Part shown: positions 1 through 8,984 of the stretch, piece after piece
Position numbering within the stretch: position 1 is the first letter of the stretch
Layout: the number at the start of each line of letters is the position of its first letter
NCBI RefSeq assembly: GCF_003003215.1
Contig: NZ_PVUF01000013.1
Location: 59,853 to 123,852 of the forward strand
Length of the DNA stretch: 64,000 bases
Reading direction: 5' to 3'
DNA from: Tritonibacter scottomollicae
GTDB lineage: Bacteria; Pseudomonadota; Alphaproteobacteria; Rhodobacterales; Rhodobacteraceae
The notes under the pieces: model-generated
Databases searched by the model: none
Told to the model about the DNA's origin: nothing
Seen by the model: only the letters and a program-made list of their open reading frames with translations
Program-made: the position numbers and the translations under genes

Positions 1-1
1 T

Positions 2-1618
2 TCCAATGAGGGACCAAAATCTGGCGGTGTCCTGCTGGAGGACGGAACCCTTGTCCCGGCTTTCGCGGGTGACCTGCAGGCCTCAGCGGCGGTTGCAGAT
101 ACAAATGCATCACAGAATGCGGCTCTAACTTGTGGAATTCTGCCTAAACCTCAACAGGTTTCCATCGCTGAGTGGTGCGCCACGGCGCCCGTGCATCTGG
201 TTCTTCAGTCCGATGATATCGCAGTGATGCAGTCGGTGTCACAGGTGGCGGAGCTGACCCGGCGCCTGCATCCAATGGCCCCCGTACCGTTCGTGCTGAT
301 CGCCAAGGACGACGTCCCGAAGCTGACCGTTGAGCCGGACCAGACGCTGGGCGAGGACGCCTACCGGATCGCGTGGCAAGACGGAAAAACCACCCTGCAT
401 CATGGCGCAGGGCAGGGGCTGTTTTACGGCCTGATTACGCTGGCGCAGGTGCTGACCAATGCCCATGCGGAGCCTGCGCGTTATGGTGTTCCCCGCAGTG
501 GTAAGATCGAGGATGCCCCCCGCCACGGATGGCGCGGCGCGCATCTGGATGTCTCGCGCCAGTTCTACCCGCTCGATCAGGTGCTGCGCTATGTGGACAT
601 TCTGGCGTGGCACAAGATGAACCGCTTTCATTGGCATCTGACCGATGACGAAGGCTGGCGGCTGGAGATCAAGGCCTATCCGCAGCTCACCGAGACCGCC
701 GCACATACCGGGATGGACCTGCCGGTGCTGCCGCAGCTTGGCCCCGACATGACCGGGCAGGGTGGGTACTACACACAGGACGAGGCGCGACAGGTGGTGA
801 AACATGCCGCCCGCTTCGGCGTCGAGGTCATGCCGGAAATCGATGTGCCGGGGCACTGCGCCTGTGTGCTGGGGGCCTTGCCGGACCTCGTCGATCAAGA
901 AGAACCCGAGAGCTACTGGTCGGTGCAGGGCTTTGGCAACAACGCGCTGAACCCGGCCATCGAGGGGTCATATACCTTTGCCGAAACCGTGCTGGCTGAG
1001 GTCTGCGAAATCTTCCCGTTTGAGGTCGTGCATGTGGGCGGGGACGAGGTGGCTGAGGGTGCATGGATGCAATCGCCCAAGGCACAGGCGATGATGCGCG
1101 AAACCGGCTTGAAGGACACGCCGGAATTGCAAGCCTATTTCCTGCGGCATATCCAGAACTTCCTGATCGGACTTGGGCGCAAGCTCGGCGGTTGGGAAGA
1201 GGTCGCCCATGGCGGTGGTCTCGATCCAGAGCACAGTCTGCTGTTTGCCTGGACCACGATCGAGAAAACCGCTGAGCTGGCGAAAGACGGCTATGACGTG
1301 GTCAGCACGCCGGGACAGGCCTATTACCTTGATATGGCGCTGTCGGATGCGTGGTATGCGCCGGGGGCCAGCTGGGCCGGTTTCACCCCGCTCGACAAGA
1401 CCTATGCGTTTGAGGCCGACAATGGGGATGCGGCTCTAAATGGGCGTTTGAAGGGTGTTCAGGCCTGCGTCTGGAGCGAACATCTGACCACGATGGCGCG
1501 CCGCAACCACATGATCTTCCCACGTCTCAGCGCCATTGCCGAGGCCGGGTGGAGCGCAGCGGAAAACAAGGACTACGACCGGTTTACAGCGCTCGCGGGT
1601 CTGATGCCGCGCCTCTGA
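2..1618 (+). CDS. beta-N-acetylhexosaminidase, GH20 (5' end outside window)
   Basis: This gene predicts a family 20 glycoside hydrolase that removes terminal N-acetylglucosamine from chitin oligosaccharides or related glycans. The frame is open from base 2 with no stop, and the residues before the first in-window GTG (base 191) include the PKPQQV segment that usually opens the GH20b domain. The true start is therefore upstream of the window. The catalytic Asp-Glu pair lies in HVGGDEV, encoded at 1043-1048. WHLTDDEGW and the C-terminal VWSEH segment also fit the TIM barrel of the family. An intrinsic terminator follows directly. No chitin transport gene is visible on the window side. The family call is firm; the substrate is inferred. 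Confidence 0.9.
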   Translation, partial: SNEGPKSGGVLLEDGTLVPAFAGDLQASAAVADTNASQNAALTCGILPKPQQVSIAEWCATAPVHLVLQSDDIAVMQSVSQVAELTRRLHPMAPVPFVLIAKDDVPKLTVEPDQTLGEDAYRIAWQDGKTTLHHGAGQGLFYGLITLAQVLTNAHAEPARYGVPRSGKIEDAPRHGWRGAHLDVSRQFYPLDQVLRYVDILAWHKMNRFHWHLTDDEGWRLEIKAYPQLTETAAHTGMDLPVLPQLGPDMTGQGGYYTQDEARQVVKHAARFGVEVMPEIDVPGHCACVLGALPDLVDQEEPESYWSVQGFGNNALNPAIEGSYTFAETVLAEVCEIFPFEVVHVGGDEVAEGAWMQSPKAQAMMRETGLKDTPELQAYFLRHIQNFLIGLGRKLGGWEEVAHGGGLDPEHSLLFAWTTIEKTAELAKDGYDVVSTPGQAYYLDMALSDAWYAPGASWAGFTPLDKTYAFEADNGDAALNGRLKGVQACVWSEHLTTMARRNHMIFPRLSAIAEAGWSAAENKDYDRFTALAGLMPRL

Positions 1619-1635
1619 GCCACCAAGCGGATCAG

Positions 1636-1665
1636 CGGCCTCGGGGATACTCCGGGGCCGTTTTT
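1636..1665 (+). terminator. intrinsic terminator after the GH20 gene
   Basis: A 9-bp stem (1636-1644 with 1652-1660, one G-U pair) with a 7-base loop is followed by five T at 1661-1665. It ends the GH20 transcript and abuts the stop codon of the convergent Lrp-type regulator. Confidence 0.8.
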
Positions 1666-2134
1666 ATCCCAGCCTTGGAAAGACCGAGGTGTTCTTGACC
1701 GTGCTGTAGACAAAGCTGGTGTCAATCGAGGCAATGCCCCCGATGGGGTGGATGCGGTTGCGGATGAAATCCTCGTAGGCGTCCAGATCTGCCACCACCA
1801 CCCGCAGTTGGTAATCCGTGGCCCCTGTCAGGATGTGACACTCCAGCACCTCGTCGATCATATGGACGCGGCGCTCAAAATTCTTCACGTCCTCCTCATT
1901 GTGGCGTTCCAGCTTGACGCGGACAAACACCGTGATCGGCAGCCCATAGGCCCGCGCGTCCACATCGGCGCTATACCCCCGGATGACACCGGCGGCCTCA
2001 AGGTTCCTGACCCGGCGCAGGCAGGGCGAGGGCGAAAGGCTCACCGCCTCAGCAAGGTCCTGATTGGTCATCCGACCATTGGCTTGAAGCACGCGGATAA
2101 TCTGGCGATCTTTTGAGTCCATTTTGCTGTCCAT
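1664..2134 (-). CDS. mdeR: Lrp/AsnC-family regulator of methionine catabolism (MdeR-like)
   Basis: The product is a 156-residue Lrp/AsnC regulator, a normal length for the family. An N-terminal winged helix-turn-helix covers about residues 5-55 (DRQIIRVLQANGRMTNQDLA), and a C-terminal RAM/AsnC ligand-binding domain follows, with HILTGATDYQLRV near residue 105. It is divergent from a methionine gamma-lyase gene and an E1-type dehydrogenase gene, which matches the mdeR-mdeA-mdeB order described in Pseudomonas putida. It probably activates the lyase operon in response to methionine. Two in-frame ATGs (2134 and 2122) lie 12 bases apart, neither with a clear ribosome binding site, so the start is uncertain. 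Confidence 0.85.
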   Translation of the reverse strand: MDSKMDSKDRQIIRVLQANGRMTNQDLAEAVSLSPSPCLRRVRNLEAAGVIRGYSADVDARAYGLPITVFVRVKLERHNEEDVKNFERRVHMIDEVLECHILTGATDYQLRVVVADLDAYEDFIRNRIHPIGGIASIDTSFVYSTVKNTSVFPRLG

Positions 2135-2237
2135 TGGCAGAATCTGCTAACATGATCGGTGATGTTGGTATGTTTTGCAATCTAACGCCTCACGCGGGGG
2201 CGCACCATGGCGGACAAATGAGGAAGGAGACCCCCAC
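2135..2237. promoter_or_regulatory. divergent mdeR/mdeA control region with candidate operator
   Basis: This gap holds the promoters of both divergent genes. An inverted repeat at 2134-2150 (TTGGCAGAATCTGCTAA, core GCAGA-A-TCTGC at 2137-2147) is the best candidate for an Lrp-type operator, placed for autoregulation at the mdeR start. No confident -35/-10 pair was assigned. A strong ribosome binding site, AGGAAGGAGA at 2221-2230, precedes mdeA and fixes its start. Confidence 0.5.
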
Positions 2238-3440
2238 ATGTCCGACACCAAAGGCTTTGCCACCCGCGCCATTCACCACGCGTATGACCCGATGCAAAAC
2301 GAGGGCGCGCTGACGCCGCCGATGCATCTCACCTCGACCTTCGTGTTTGAAAACGCTGAAGCCGGGGGCGAGATGTTCGCGGGCGAACGTGAAGGGCATG
2401 TCTACAGCCGCATCTCAAACCCAACCTGCGCCCTGCTGGAAAAGCGCATCGCAACGCTGGAAGGGGCAGAGGCCGGCCTGGCGCTGGCAAGTGGCATGGG
2501 AGCTGTGACGGCGATCCTCTGGACGCTCTTGAGCCCCGGTGACGAGGTCATCGTCGACAAGACGCTCTATGGCTGCACCTTTGCCTATATGCGCCATGGT
2601 CTGTCGAAATGGGGTGTCACCATCACCCATGTGGACATGACCGATGCGGACGCCCTGCGCGCCGCCGTCAGCGACAAGACCCGCGTGGTCTATTTTGAGA
2701 CGCCCGCCAACCCCAATATGCGGCTGGTGGACATCAAACAGGCTGCCGAGATTGCCCATAGCGTCGATGCGCAGGTGGTGGTCGACAACACCTATGCCAC
2801 GCCTTATCTGACCCGCCCGATCGAGCTGGGTGCGGATCTGGTGCTGCATTCGGCGACCAAATACCTCGGCGGGCATGGCGATGTGGTTGCGGGTCTGGTC
2901 GCAGGCCGCGCCGAGCAGATCGCCGAAATCCGCCTGGTCGGCATGAAGGACATGACCGGCGCGGTGATGGCGCCGTTCAACGCGATGCTGGTCATGCGCG
3001 GCATGAAAACGCTGGCGCTGCGGATGGACCGTCACTGTGCCTCTGCCCAAACTGTCGCAGAATGGCTGGAAGCGCAGCCAGGAGTGGCCAAGGTGCATTT
3101 CCCCGGTCTCAAGAGCTTTGAGCAGCACGCGATCGCCAAGGATCAGATGGCAAAACCGGGTGGCATGATCGCCTTTGAACTTGAGGGTGGCATGGAAGCG
3201 GGCATCAGCCTGATGAACCGGCTGGAGATGATCCAGCGCGCGGTGTCGCTGGGCGATGCAGAGACGCTGATCCAGCATCCGGCCTCGATGACGCACTCCA
3301 CCTATACGCCCGAAGAACGCGCCGAGCATGGCATCAGCGACGGTTTGGTACGCTTGTCAGTGGGGCTGGAAGAGGTCGCGGATATCCTCGACGACCTTCA
3401 TCAGGCGCTGTCGCCCGAGATGCGGCAAGCGGCAGAGTAA
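2238..3440 (+). CDS. mdeA: L-methionine gamma-lyase
   Basis: This is a predicted PLP enzyme that cleaves L-methionine to methanethiol, ammonia and 2-oxobutyrate. It has 400 residues and the Cys/Met metabolism PLP fold. The Schiff-base lysine is K208 in SATKYLGGHGD. The LYGCTF motif carries C113, the active-site cysteine that separates methionine gamma-lyases from most cystathionine gamma-synthases and lyases. The ATG at 2238 is chosen over an earlier in-frame start because of the strong ribosome binding site just upstream. An E1 gene follows 9 bases later and could consume the 2-oxobutyrate. In roseobacters, methanethiol also links to DMSP sulfur metabolism. Function is well supported by motif and context. 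Confidence 0.92.
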   Translation: MSDTKGFATRAIHHAYDPMQNEGALTPPMHLTSTFVFENAEAGGEMFAGEREGHVYSRISNPTCALLEKRIATLEGAEAGLALASGMGAVTAILWTLLSPGDEVIVDKTLYGCTFAYMRHGLSKWGVTITHVDMTDADALRAAVSDKTRVVYFETPANPNMRLVDIKQAAEIAHSVDAQVVVDNTYATPYLTRPIELGADLVLHSATKYLGGHGDVVAGLVAGRAEQIAEIRLVGMKDMTGAVMAPFNAMLVMRGMKTLALRMDRHCASAQTVAEWLEAQPGVAKVHFPGLKSFEQHAIAKDQMAKPGGMIAFELEGGMEAGISLMNRLEMIQRAVSLGDAETLIQHPASMTHSTYTPEERAEHGISDGLVRLSVGLEEVADILDDLHQALSPEMRQAAE

Positions 3441-3449
3441 GGGGGCGAG

Positions 3450-5834
3450 ATGTCCGACCAGATCCAGCACCTGCAAACGGTGGAGCAGCGGCTGTTGTGG
3501 CTGTCCCACTGGATGATCCACAACGCCAACCACCTGCGCGCCAAGGAAGACGGCATCAAGATCGGCGGCCATCAGGCGTCCTCGGCGTCGATGGTGTCGA
3601 TCATGACCGCGCTCTATTTCTCGGCCCTCAGACCCGAGGACCGGGTGGCTGTAAAACCGCATGCCTCGCCCATCTTCCACGCCATGCAATACCTGATGGG
3701 TCACCAGACCCGCGAGAAGATGGAGAATTTCCGCGGCTTTGGCGGTGTGCAGAGCTACCCGAGCCGGACCAAGGACATCGACGATGTGGATTTCTCCACC
3801 GGCTCTGTAGGCCTTGGCGTGGGGATCACCGCGCTGGCGTCCATGGTGCAGGATTTTATCACGGCCAAGGACTGGGGGGCGGATGTGCCTCTGGGCCGCA
3901 TGGTGGCGCTGGTGGGCGATGCCGAGCTGGACGAGGGCAACATCTACGAGGTGTTGCAGGAGGGTTGGAAGAACGACCTGCGCAACACCTGGTGGATCAT
4001 CGATTACAACCGTCAGAGCCTTGATGGCATCGTGCGCGAAGGTCTGTTTGGCCGGGTCGAGAAGATCTTTGAGGCCTTCGGCTGGGATGTGGTGCGCGTC
4101 AAATACGGCGCGCTGCAACGGGCCGCATTTGAAGAACCCGGCGGCGCGGCCCTGCGCGACTGGATCGATGACTGCCCAAACGTGGAATACTCTGCGCTGA
4201 CCTATATGGGCGGGGCCAATTGGCGCAAACGGCTGATGGAGGATCTGGGCGATCAGGGCGCGGTCTCGGCGCTGATCGACAAGCGCAGCGATGCGGAACT
4301 GGCGGCGTTGATGGAGAACCTCGGCGGCAATTGCGTGGAGACCATGGCGGACACATTCGCCGCCATCGACCACGACCGCCCGATCTGTTTCCTTGCGTAT
4401 ACGATCAAGGGCTGGGGCACGCCGATTGCGGGCCACAAGGACAACCACGGCGGCCTGATGACCAAGGCGCAAATGGCGGAGTGGCAGGCCCATATGGGCG
4501 TCGCCGAGGGGCAGGAGTGGGAGCCCATGGCAACCGTTTCTGACACAAAGGGCTTGCAGGCCTACCTCGATCAGGTGCCGTTTTTTGCCAAGGGGGCGCG
4601 GCGCTACTCGGACGCGCGGCTTTCGGTGCCTGCGGTGGCTGTGGACAGCAGCCGCGAGATTTCAACGCAGATGGCTTTTGGCAAGATCCTCGACGATCTG
4701 GCGCGCGGCGACAGCGATCTGGCGGCGCGGATCATGACCACATCGCCGGATGTGACCGGCACCACGGGGCTGGGGCCATGGGTGAACAGGCGCAAGCTCT
4801 TTGCCCGCAAGGCGCAGAAGGATGCGTTTATCGAGCATCGTATTCCCTCGACCGCCAAGTGGAACTTTGACCCGCAAGGCCAGCATGTCGAACTTGGCAT
4901 CGCCGAGATGAACCTGTTCCTGCTTCTGGGCGCGGCGGGCCTGTCGCATAGCCTCTGGGGCAAGCGGGTGATCCCGATCGGGACAGTCTATGATCCCTTC
5001 GTTCACCGGGGTTTGGACGCGCTGAACTACGCCTGCTATCAGGATGCGCGGTTCATGATCGTTGGCACGCCCTCGGGTGTGACGCTGGCGCCGGAAGGCG
5101 GCGCGCACCAATCTGTCGGCACGCCGCTGACCGGGATGGCGCAGGACGGGTTGGCGAGTTTTGAGCCTGCGTTTGCCGATGAGCTTGCGGTGATCATGGA
5201 ATGGGCCTTTGACTACATGCAGCGCGATGGCGACGGCGACCCGGACGAACGCACTTGGCTGCGGGATGAGACCGGCGGGTCGGTCTATCTGCGGCTGACC
5301 ACCAAACCCCTGGAGCAGCCGGGGCAGCGCGTCGATGATGCTTTCCGCCAAGGGGCGATTGATGGGGCCTATTGGTTGCGCAAGCCGGGACCGAATTGCT
5401 CGGTGGTGATCGCCTATCAGGGCGCGGTCGCGGATGAGGCGATCGCAGCGGCGGGTCTGGTCGGCGAGCATCGCCGTGATGTTGCAGTGCTTGCGGTCAC
5501 ATCGGCGGATCGCCTCAATGCGGGCTGGACGGCGGCGCAGCGTGAACGGGCGCGCGGCAACTCAATGGCCGTGTCGCATGTGGAGCATCTACTCGGGGAC
5601 CTCCCGGGCCATTGCACGCTGATCACCGCGATTGATGGCCATCCCGCGACATTGTCGTGGCTGGGATCGGTTGCCGGGCATCGGGTGGTGTCGCATGGCG
5701 TCGAACACTTCGGCCAGACGGGTACCATCGGCGATCTCTACCGCCACTTTGGCCTCGACCGCCACAGTCTGGCGCGCTCGGTGGGTGAGCTGACGGTGGG
5801 CGCGCGCCGCATTCCCGGTGGTCAGGCGGGCTGA
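3450..5834 (+). CDS. mdeB: AceE-type E1 dehydrogenase, probable 2-oxobutyrate dehydrogenase E1
   Basis: The 794-residue product is a homodimeric (AceE-like) thiamine-diphosphate E1 component. The cofactor motif starts with GDAELDEG near residue 155 and ends at the IIDYNRQ segment. A pyrimidine-binding and a transketolase C-terminal domain follow. It is shorter than the roughly 885-residue E. coli AceE. It sits directly after methionine gamma-lyase, as mdeB does in Pseudomonas putida, so the likely substrate is 2-oxobutyrate, giving propionyl-CoA once E2 and E3 subunits act. No E2 or E3 gene is nearby, so those would come from other complexes. Substrate is inferred from context; the family is clear. 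Confidence 0.85.
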   Translation: MSDQIQHLQTVEQRLLWLSHWMIHNANHLRAKEDGIKIGGHQASSASMVSIMTALYFSALRPEDRVAVKPHASPIFHAMQYLMGHQTREKMENFRGFGGVQSYPSRTKDIDDVDFSTGSVGLGVGITALASMVQDFITAKDWGADVPLGRMVALVGDAELDEGNIYEVLQEGWKNDLRNTWWIIDYNRQSLDGIVREGLFGRVEKIFEAFGWDVVRVKYGALQRAAFEEPGGAALRDWIDDCPNVEYSALTYMGGANWRKRLMEDLGDQGAVSALIDKRSDAELAALMENLGGNCVETMADTFAAIDHDRPICFLAYTIKGWGTPIAGHKDNHGGLMTKAQMAEWQAHMGVAEGQEWEPMATVSDTKGLQAYLDQVPFFAKGARRYSDARLSVPAVAVDSSREISTQMAFGKILDDLARGDSDLAARIMTTSPDVTGTTGLGPWVNRRKLFARKAQKDAFIEHRIPSTAKWNFDPQGQHVELGIAEMNLFLLLGAAGLSHSLWGKRVIPIGTVYDPFVHRGLDALNYACYQDARFMIVGTPSGVTLAPEGGAHQSVGTPLTGMAQDGLASFEPAFADELAVIMEWAFDYMQRDGDGDPDERTWLRDETGGSVYLRLTTKPLEQPGQRVDDAFRQGAIDGAYWLRKPGPNCSVVIAYQGAVADEAIAAAGLVGEHRRDVAVLAVTSADRLNAGWTAAQRERARGNSMAVSHVEHLLGDLPGHCTLITAIDGHPATLSWLGSVAGHRVVSHGVEHFGQTGTIGDLYRHFGLDRHSLARSVGELTVGARRIPGGQAG

Positions 5835-5842
5835 GGTGCGGC

Positions 5843-6865
5843 CTACTGCAAGACGGCGCTGCTCCATTCGCGCAGGAATGCGATTTTCTTGAACGCGTCC
5901 AGATAGACCAAAAGCCCAGGCCCCATGCGGATACGACGCAGGGCCTGGGTGTCGTCACTCCAGGAGTCTGTTTCCAGGACTGAAAACGCACCGGGCGCCG
6001 CCTGCCATCCGCGTGAAATCAGGTGGTCAATCATCAGTCCCGCCAACTCGGGCGATTTGCTGTCGCGCGGAATGAAGGCCGTGCGCAAGGCGACGACGGT
6101 GTAGTCCTGCGGCAGCAGCACAATCACATCATCGGTGTTGCTCTTCTCGCGCGCATAGCTGCCCAAGACGTTGTAAACCATCGCCAATTCGCCCGAGGCG
6201 ACATCGTCGATCATCTGGCTGGAGCAACAGTAGAGGCGTACGCCGACCGATCCCATCACCTCGCTCAGGCGCCAATAGGTTTCCGAGGTCCGCGCATCCT
6301 GCGTGGCATAGAGATAGCCAAGGCCAGAGGTGCGGATGTCATAGGTGCCGACCTTGTTTTGAAATCTCTCGGGATTGTCGCGGATCAATGCGATCAGGTC
6401 CTGACGGTTTTCAGGCAGTGGCAAACCAGCCAGTGCTTTGCGTGACAGCACCACCGCCGCAGGTTCCTGCGTGAAGGCAAAGAGGTGTTCGCGCCAGCGT
6501 GCCCACGCGGGCAACCGCTCCGTGGTCGGAGAGCTGTAACGCTGCGCCTCGCCGTCGTTCACCAACTTGGTCTGAAGGTCTGTGGCGATGGAGATCGCCA
6601 GATCCATGTCGACGCCTTCCTCGTCGAGCGCTTTCATCATCTCGCCGGAACTGGCCACGGTGTATTCAATCCGAACGTCGGGAAGGTCGTGCAGGAAGTC
6701 CCGCAGGGTCGGCTCAAAAAACTCGGCATCACCCGTAGAAATGACACGCAGCACGCGGCGGGCATCGGCAGGGCCGACACTAATGTGGTTCTCGACTTCA
6801 AATGCACGGGCCGGGGGCACGAGTGCGAGAAAGATCAGGCCAATGGAAAAGACAAGCTTGCGCAT
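5843..6865 (-). CDS. periplasmic solute-binding protein linked to the TctDE system
   Basis: The 340-residue protein begins with a signal peptide (RKLVFSIGLIFLALVPPARA) and resembles type 2 periplasmic-binding proteins of the ABC iron/thiamine-like group (SBP_bac family). It overlaps the 3' end of the histidine kinase gene by 31 bases and is the last gene of the tctD-tctE operon. No ABC permease or ATPase gene accompanies it. This suggests that it serves as an extracytoplasmic sensor partner of the kinase rather than as a transporter subunit. A doublet CC at about residue 221 (LYCCSSQ) could form a disulfide. The ligand is unknown. Confidence 0.75.
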   Translation of the reverse strand: MRKLVFSIGLIFLALVPPARAFEVENHISVGPADARRVLRVISTGDAEFFEPTLRDFLHDLPDVRIEYTVASSGEMMKALDEEGVDMDLAISIATDLQTKLVNDGEAQRYSSPTTERLPAWARWREHLFAFTQEPAAVVLSRKALAGLPLPENRQDLIALIRDNPERFQNKVGTYDIRTSGLGYLYATQDARTSETYWRLSEVMGSVGVRLYCCSSQMIDDVASGELAMVYNVLGSYAREKSNTDDVIVLLPQDYTVVALRTAFIPRDSKSPELAGLMIDHLISRGWQAAPGAFSVLETDSWSDDTQALRRIRMGPGLLVYLDAFKKIAFLREWSSAVLQ

Positions 6866-8220
6866 GCGCCACCTTTATCGCTGTGGTTGGTCAGGAAAAG
6901 GCGTCCGCCATGGGCGCGGGCGACCTCGTTTGCGATGGTCAGACCGAGACCCGATCCGACCACTGCGTCCGTATTGCCGCCGCGCACAAAGCGCCGCGTG
7001 AGGCGGCCCATGTCGGCCTTGGGAAAACCTGCGCCCTCGTCGCGGACCGTAATTTCGCCTTCGTCTGTTTTGAGACGCACAACAACGTGTACACAGCTGT
7101 CTGGCGGAGAGTATTTGATGGCGTTGTCGAGCAGGTTCAACAGGGCGCTCTGCATCAGGATGGGGTCACCTTTCACCGTCATTGCGGTGTTCGGCACATG
7201 GATTTCCAGATCTATGTCGCGCAGCTCCGCCATCGGGCGCAGCCGGGACACGGCATCCTGCGCCAATCGGGTGAGTTCAATATCTTCAAGCTCCAGGTGG
7301 TCAGATCGAAAGGACACCATGGCGTGATCCAGCAGCTGCCCGGCGGCGCGGCTGCTTTCGTCGATGGCGCGGATCATCTCGCGCACGGCCTGGCGATTCT
7401 CCGGCTTGTCGACGCGACGCAGGGTGATCTCGGCCTGAGTGCGCACGGTGGTCAGCGGCGTGCGCACCCGATGCGCCGCCTCAGCGATAAGATCTTCAGA
7501 GCGCGAAAGCGATGTTTTGAGACGGCTCATGAAGCCATTGAGCGCGCCTACTAGGGATTCCATTTCCGCCGGAACCGGCGCTGAGACGGGCCGCAGGTCG
7601 GAAAGCCCCCTTCGCGAAACAGAGCCTGCCAGCTGGCGCAGAGGTTGGATCGCGGATTGTGCTGCAAGAATGCCAAATACCGCTGCAATCACAAAAAAGC
7701 CGATGCCAAACCCGGCCACCGTCTGTGAAATGCCGGCCAGTTGCTGACGCAACCCGTAGCGTGTTTGCGCGACCGTCACTTCGACGAAATCCGGCGTGCC
7801 GCTGACCGACAGGCGCCGGGTGGCGGTGGCCATGCGGATTTCCTCGCCATCATAGCGCGCGGTCTGGAACCGCGGCGCGATACCGCTGCTTGCAACGGGT
7901 TTGGGCAGGTCAGGATAACCGGTGAGGAAGGCGCCATTGCGGGTGATGGCATAAAATACGCGATCTTCGCTGATATTGCCGAGCATCGAGAAGGCGAAAT
8001 AGGGAATGTCCACGGTCAGATCGCCATTGCGCACCGATGCAGAATCAAGAATGGCCGTCATCGAGGCGGAGAGGATCTCGTCCTGACTTTGCCCGGCGAG
8101 GTCGCGGGCGTAGTTCTGCACGACCAGAAACATCAGGCTCGCCAGCAGCGCCGCGCCGGTCAGCAACTGGATAATCAGGCGTCGTCGAATGGAGCCGCGC
8201 AGCAGGATTCGCGTGTTCAT
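6835..8220 (-). CDS. tctE: sensor histidine kinase, TctE-like
   Basis: A 461-residue membrane histidine kinase, expected to sense tricarboxylates or the state of the neighbouring binding protein. An N-terminal membrane helix (about residues 13-35) is followed by a roughly 130-residue periplasmic region of the 2CSK_N type, a second helix (about 165-190) and a HAMP-like linker. The phosphoacceptor His sits in EAAHRVRTPLT near residue 249. The ATPase domain shows NLLDNAIKYSP, RDEGAGF and GSGLGLTIA. The ATG overlaps the stop of the regulator gene (ATGA), so the two are translationally coupled. The whole signalling operon is divergent from tctCBA. Confidence 0.9.
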   Translation of the reverse strand: MNTRILLRGSIRRRLIIQLLTGAALLASLMFLVVQNYARDLAGQSQDEILSASMTAILDSASVRNGDLTVDIPYFAFSMLGNISEDRVFYAITRNGAFLTGYPDLPKPVASSGIAPRFQTARYDGEEIRMATATRRLSVSGTPDFVEVTVAQTRYGLRQQLAGISQTVAGFGIGFFVIAAVFGILAAQSAIQPLRQLAGSVSRRGLSDLRPVSAPVPAEMESLVGALNGFMSRLKTSLSRSEDLIAEAAHRVRTPLTTVRTQAEITLRRVDKPENRQAVREMIRAIDESSRAAGQLLDHAMVSFRSDHLELEDIELTRLAQDAVSRLRPMAELRDIDLEIHVPNTAMTVKGDPILMQSALLNLLDNAIKYSPPDSCVHVVVRLKTDEGEITVRDEGAGFPKADMGRLTRRFVRGGNTDAVVGSGLGLTIANEVARAHGGRLFLTNHSDKGGACASLSFPLA

Positions 8221-8882
8221 GATGTGCTCAACCGATAGCCGAGCCCCCGCACGGTGACGATTTGCGTCTGTGCGCCCTCAAGGTGTTTGCGCAGGCGCCC
8301 TACGTAGACTTCAATCGCGTTTTCAGAGGCGTCTACATCGTAGGAAAACAGCCGGTCCACCAGTTTTGACTTTGAAAAGACCTGATCCGGTGCACCGATG
8401 AAGATCTCGAACAGGCGCAACTCACGATTGCGAAGTCGGATTTTTTGACCATCAACGGTCAGCGTGCAGGCCAGCGGATCAAAAACCACATCTCCAAAAC
8501 TCTGAATGTTGCTTGCCCCGCCGCTGCGTCGCCGGAGAACGGCCCGACAGCGGGCCTCCAACTCGGAAAAATCGAAGGGTTTGACGATATAGTCATCGGC
8601 GCCCAGGTCCAGAACGCTGACCCGGTCAGAGACCTCCGAGCGTGCCGTCAGAACGATCACCGGCGTGTCGCGCTGGGCGGCGCGATGGGATTGCAGGAAT
8701 TGTCGCCCATCCCCATCGGGCAGCATGATGTCGAGAAGAATCAAGTCGTACTCGGTTGTTGCGATGAAATCATCGGCCGTACCAAGGTCCGCTGCCCGAT
8801 CCACAACATGACCGTCAAGCGTCAGTCGATCCAGCACCGCGTTTGCAAGCTGATCGTTATCTTCAACGAGTAAGTACCGCAT
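8217..8882 (-). CDS. tctD: response regulator, OmpR/PhoB type, TctD-like
   Basis: The product has 221 residues: a receiver domain with phosphoacceptor D51 in LILLDIMLPDGD and a C-terminal winged helix of the OmpR/PhoB type. It is divergent from the tripartite tricarboxylate transporter genes and should activate them. The start at 8882 (MRYLLVEDND) is where receivers of this family begin. A longer frame to 8945 would add 21 unrelated residues running toward tctC. The ribosome binding site is weak. The 102-base gap to tctC must hold both promoters. Confidence 0.88.
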   Translation of the reverse strand: MRYLLVEDNDQLANAVLDRLTLDGHVVDRAADLGTADDFIATTEYDLILLDIMLPDGDGRQFLQSHRAAQRDTPVIVLTARSEVSDRVSVLDLGADDYIVKPFDFSELEARCRAVLRRRSGGASNIQSFGDVVFDPLACTLTVDGQKIRLRNRELRLFEIFIGAPDQVFSKSKLVDRLFSYDVDASENAIEVYVGRLRKHLEGAQTQIVTVRGLGYRLSTS

Positions 8883-8984
8883 GGGGGTGAAACATCTGCT
8901 CCGTGTCAGGTTTGTGTCAGCTTGGGCCGGGATACCATTCTTCATGAGCGCGCTATTGCGTGTTTGTCAAATGGGAGGAACATT

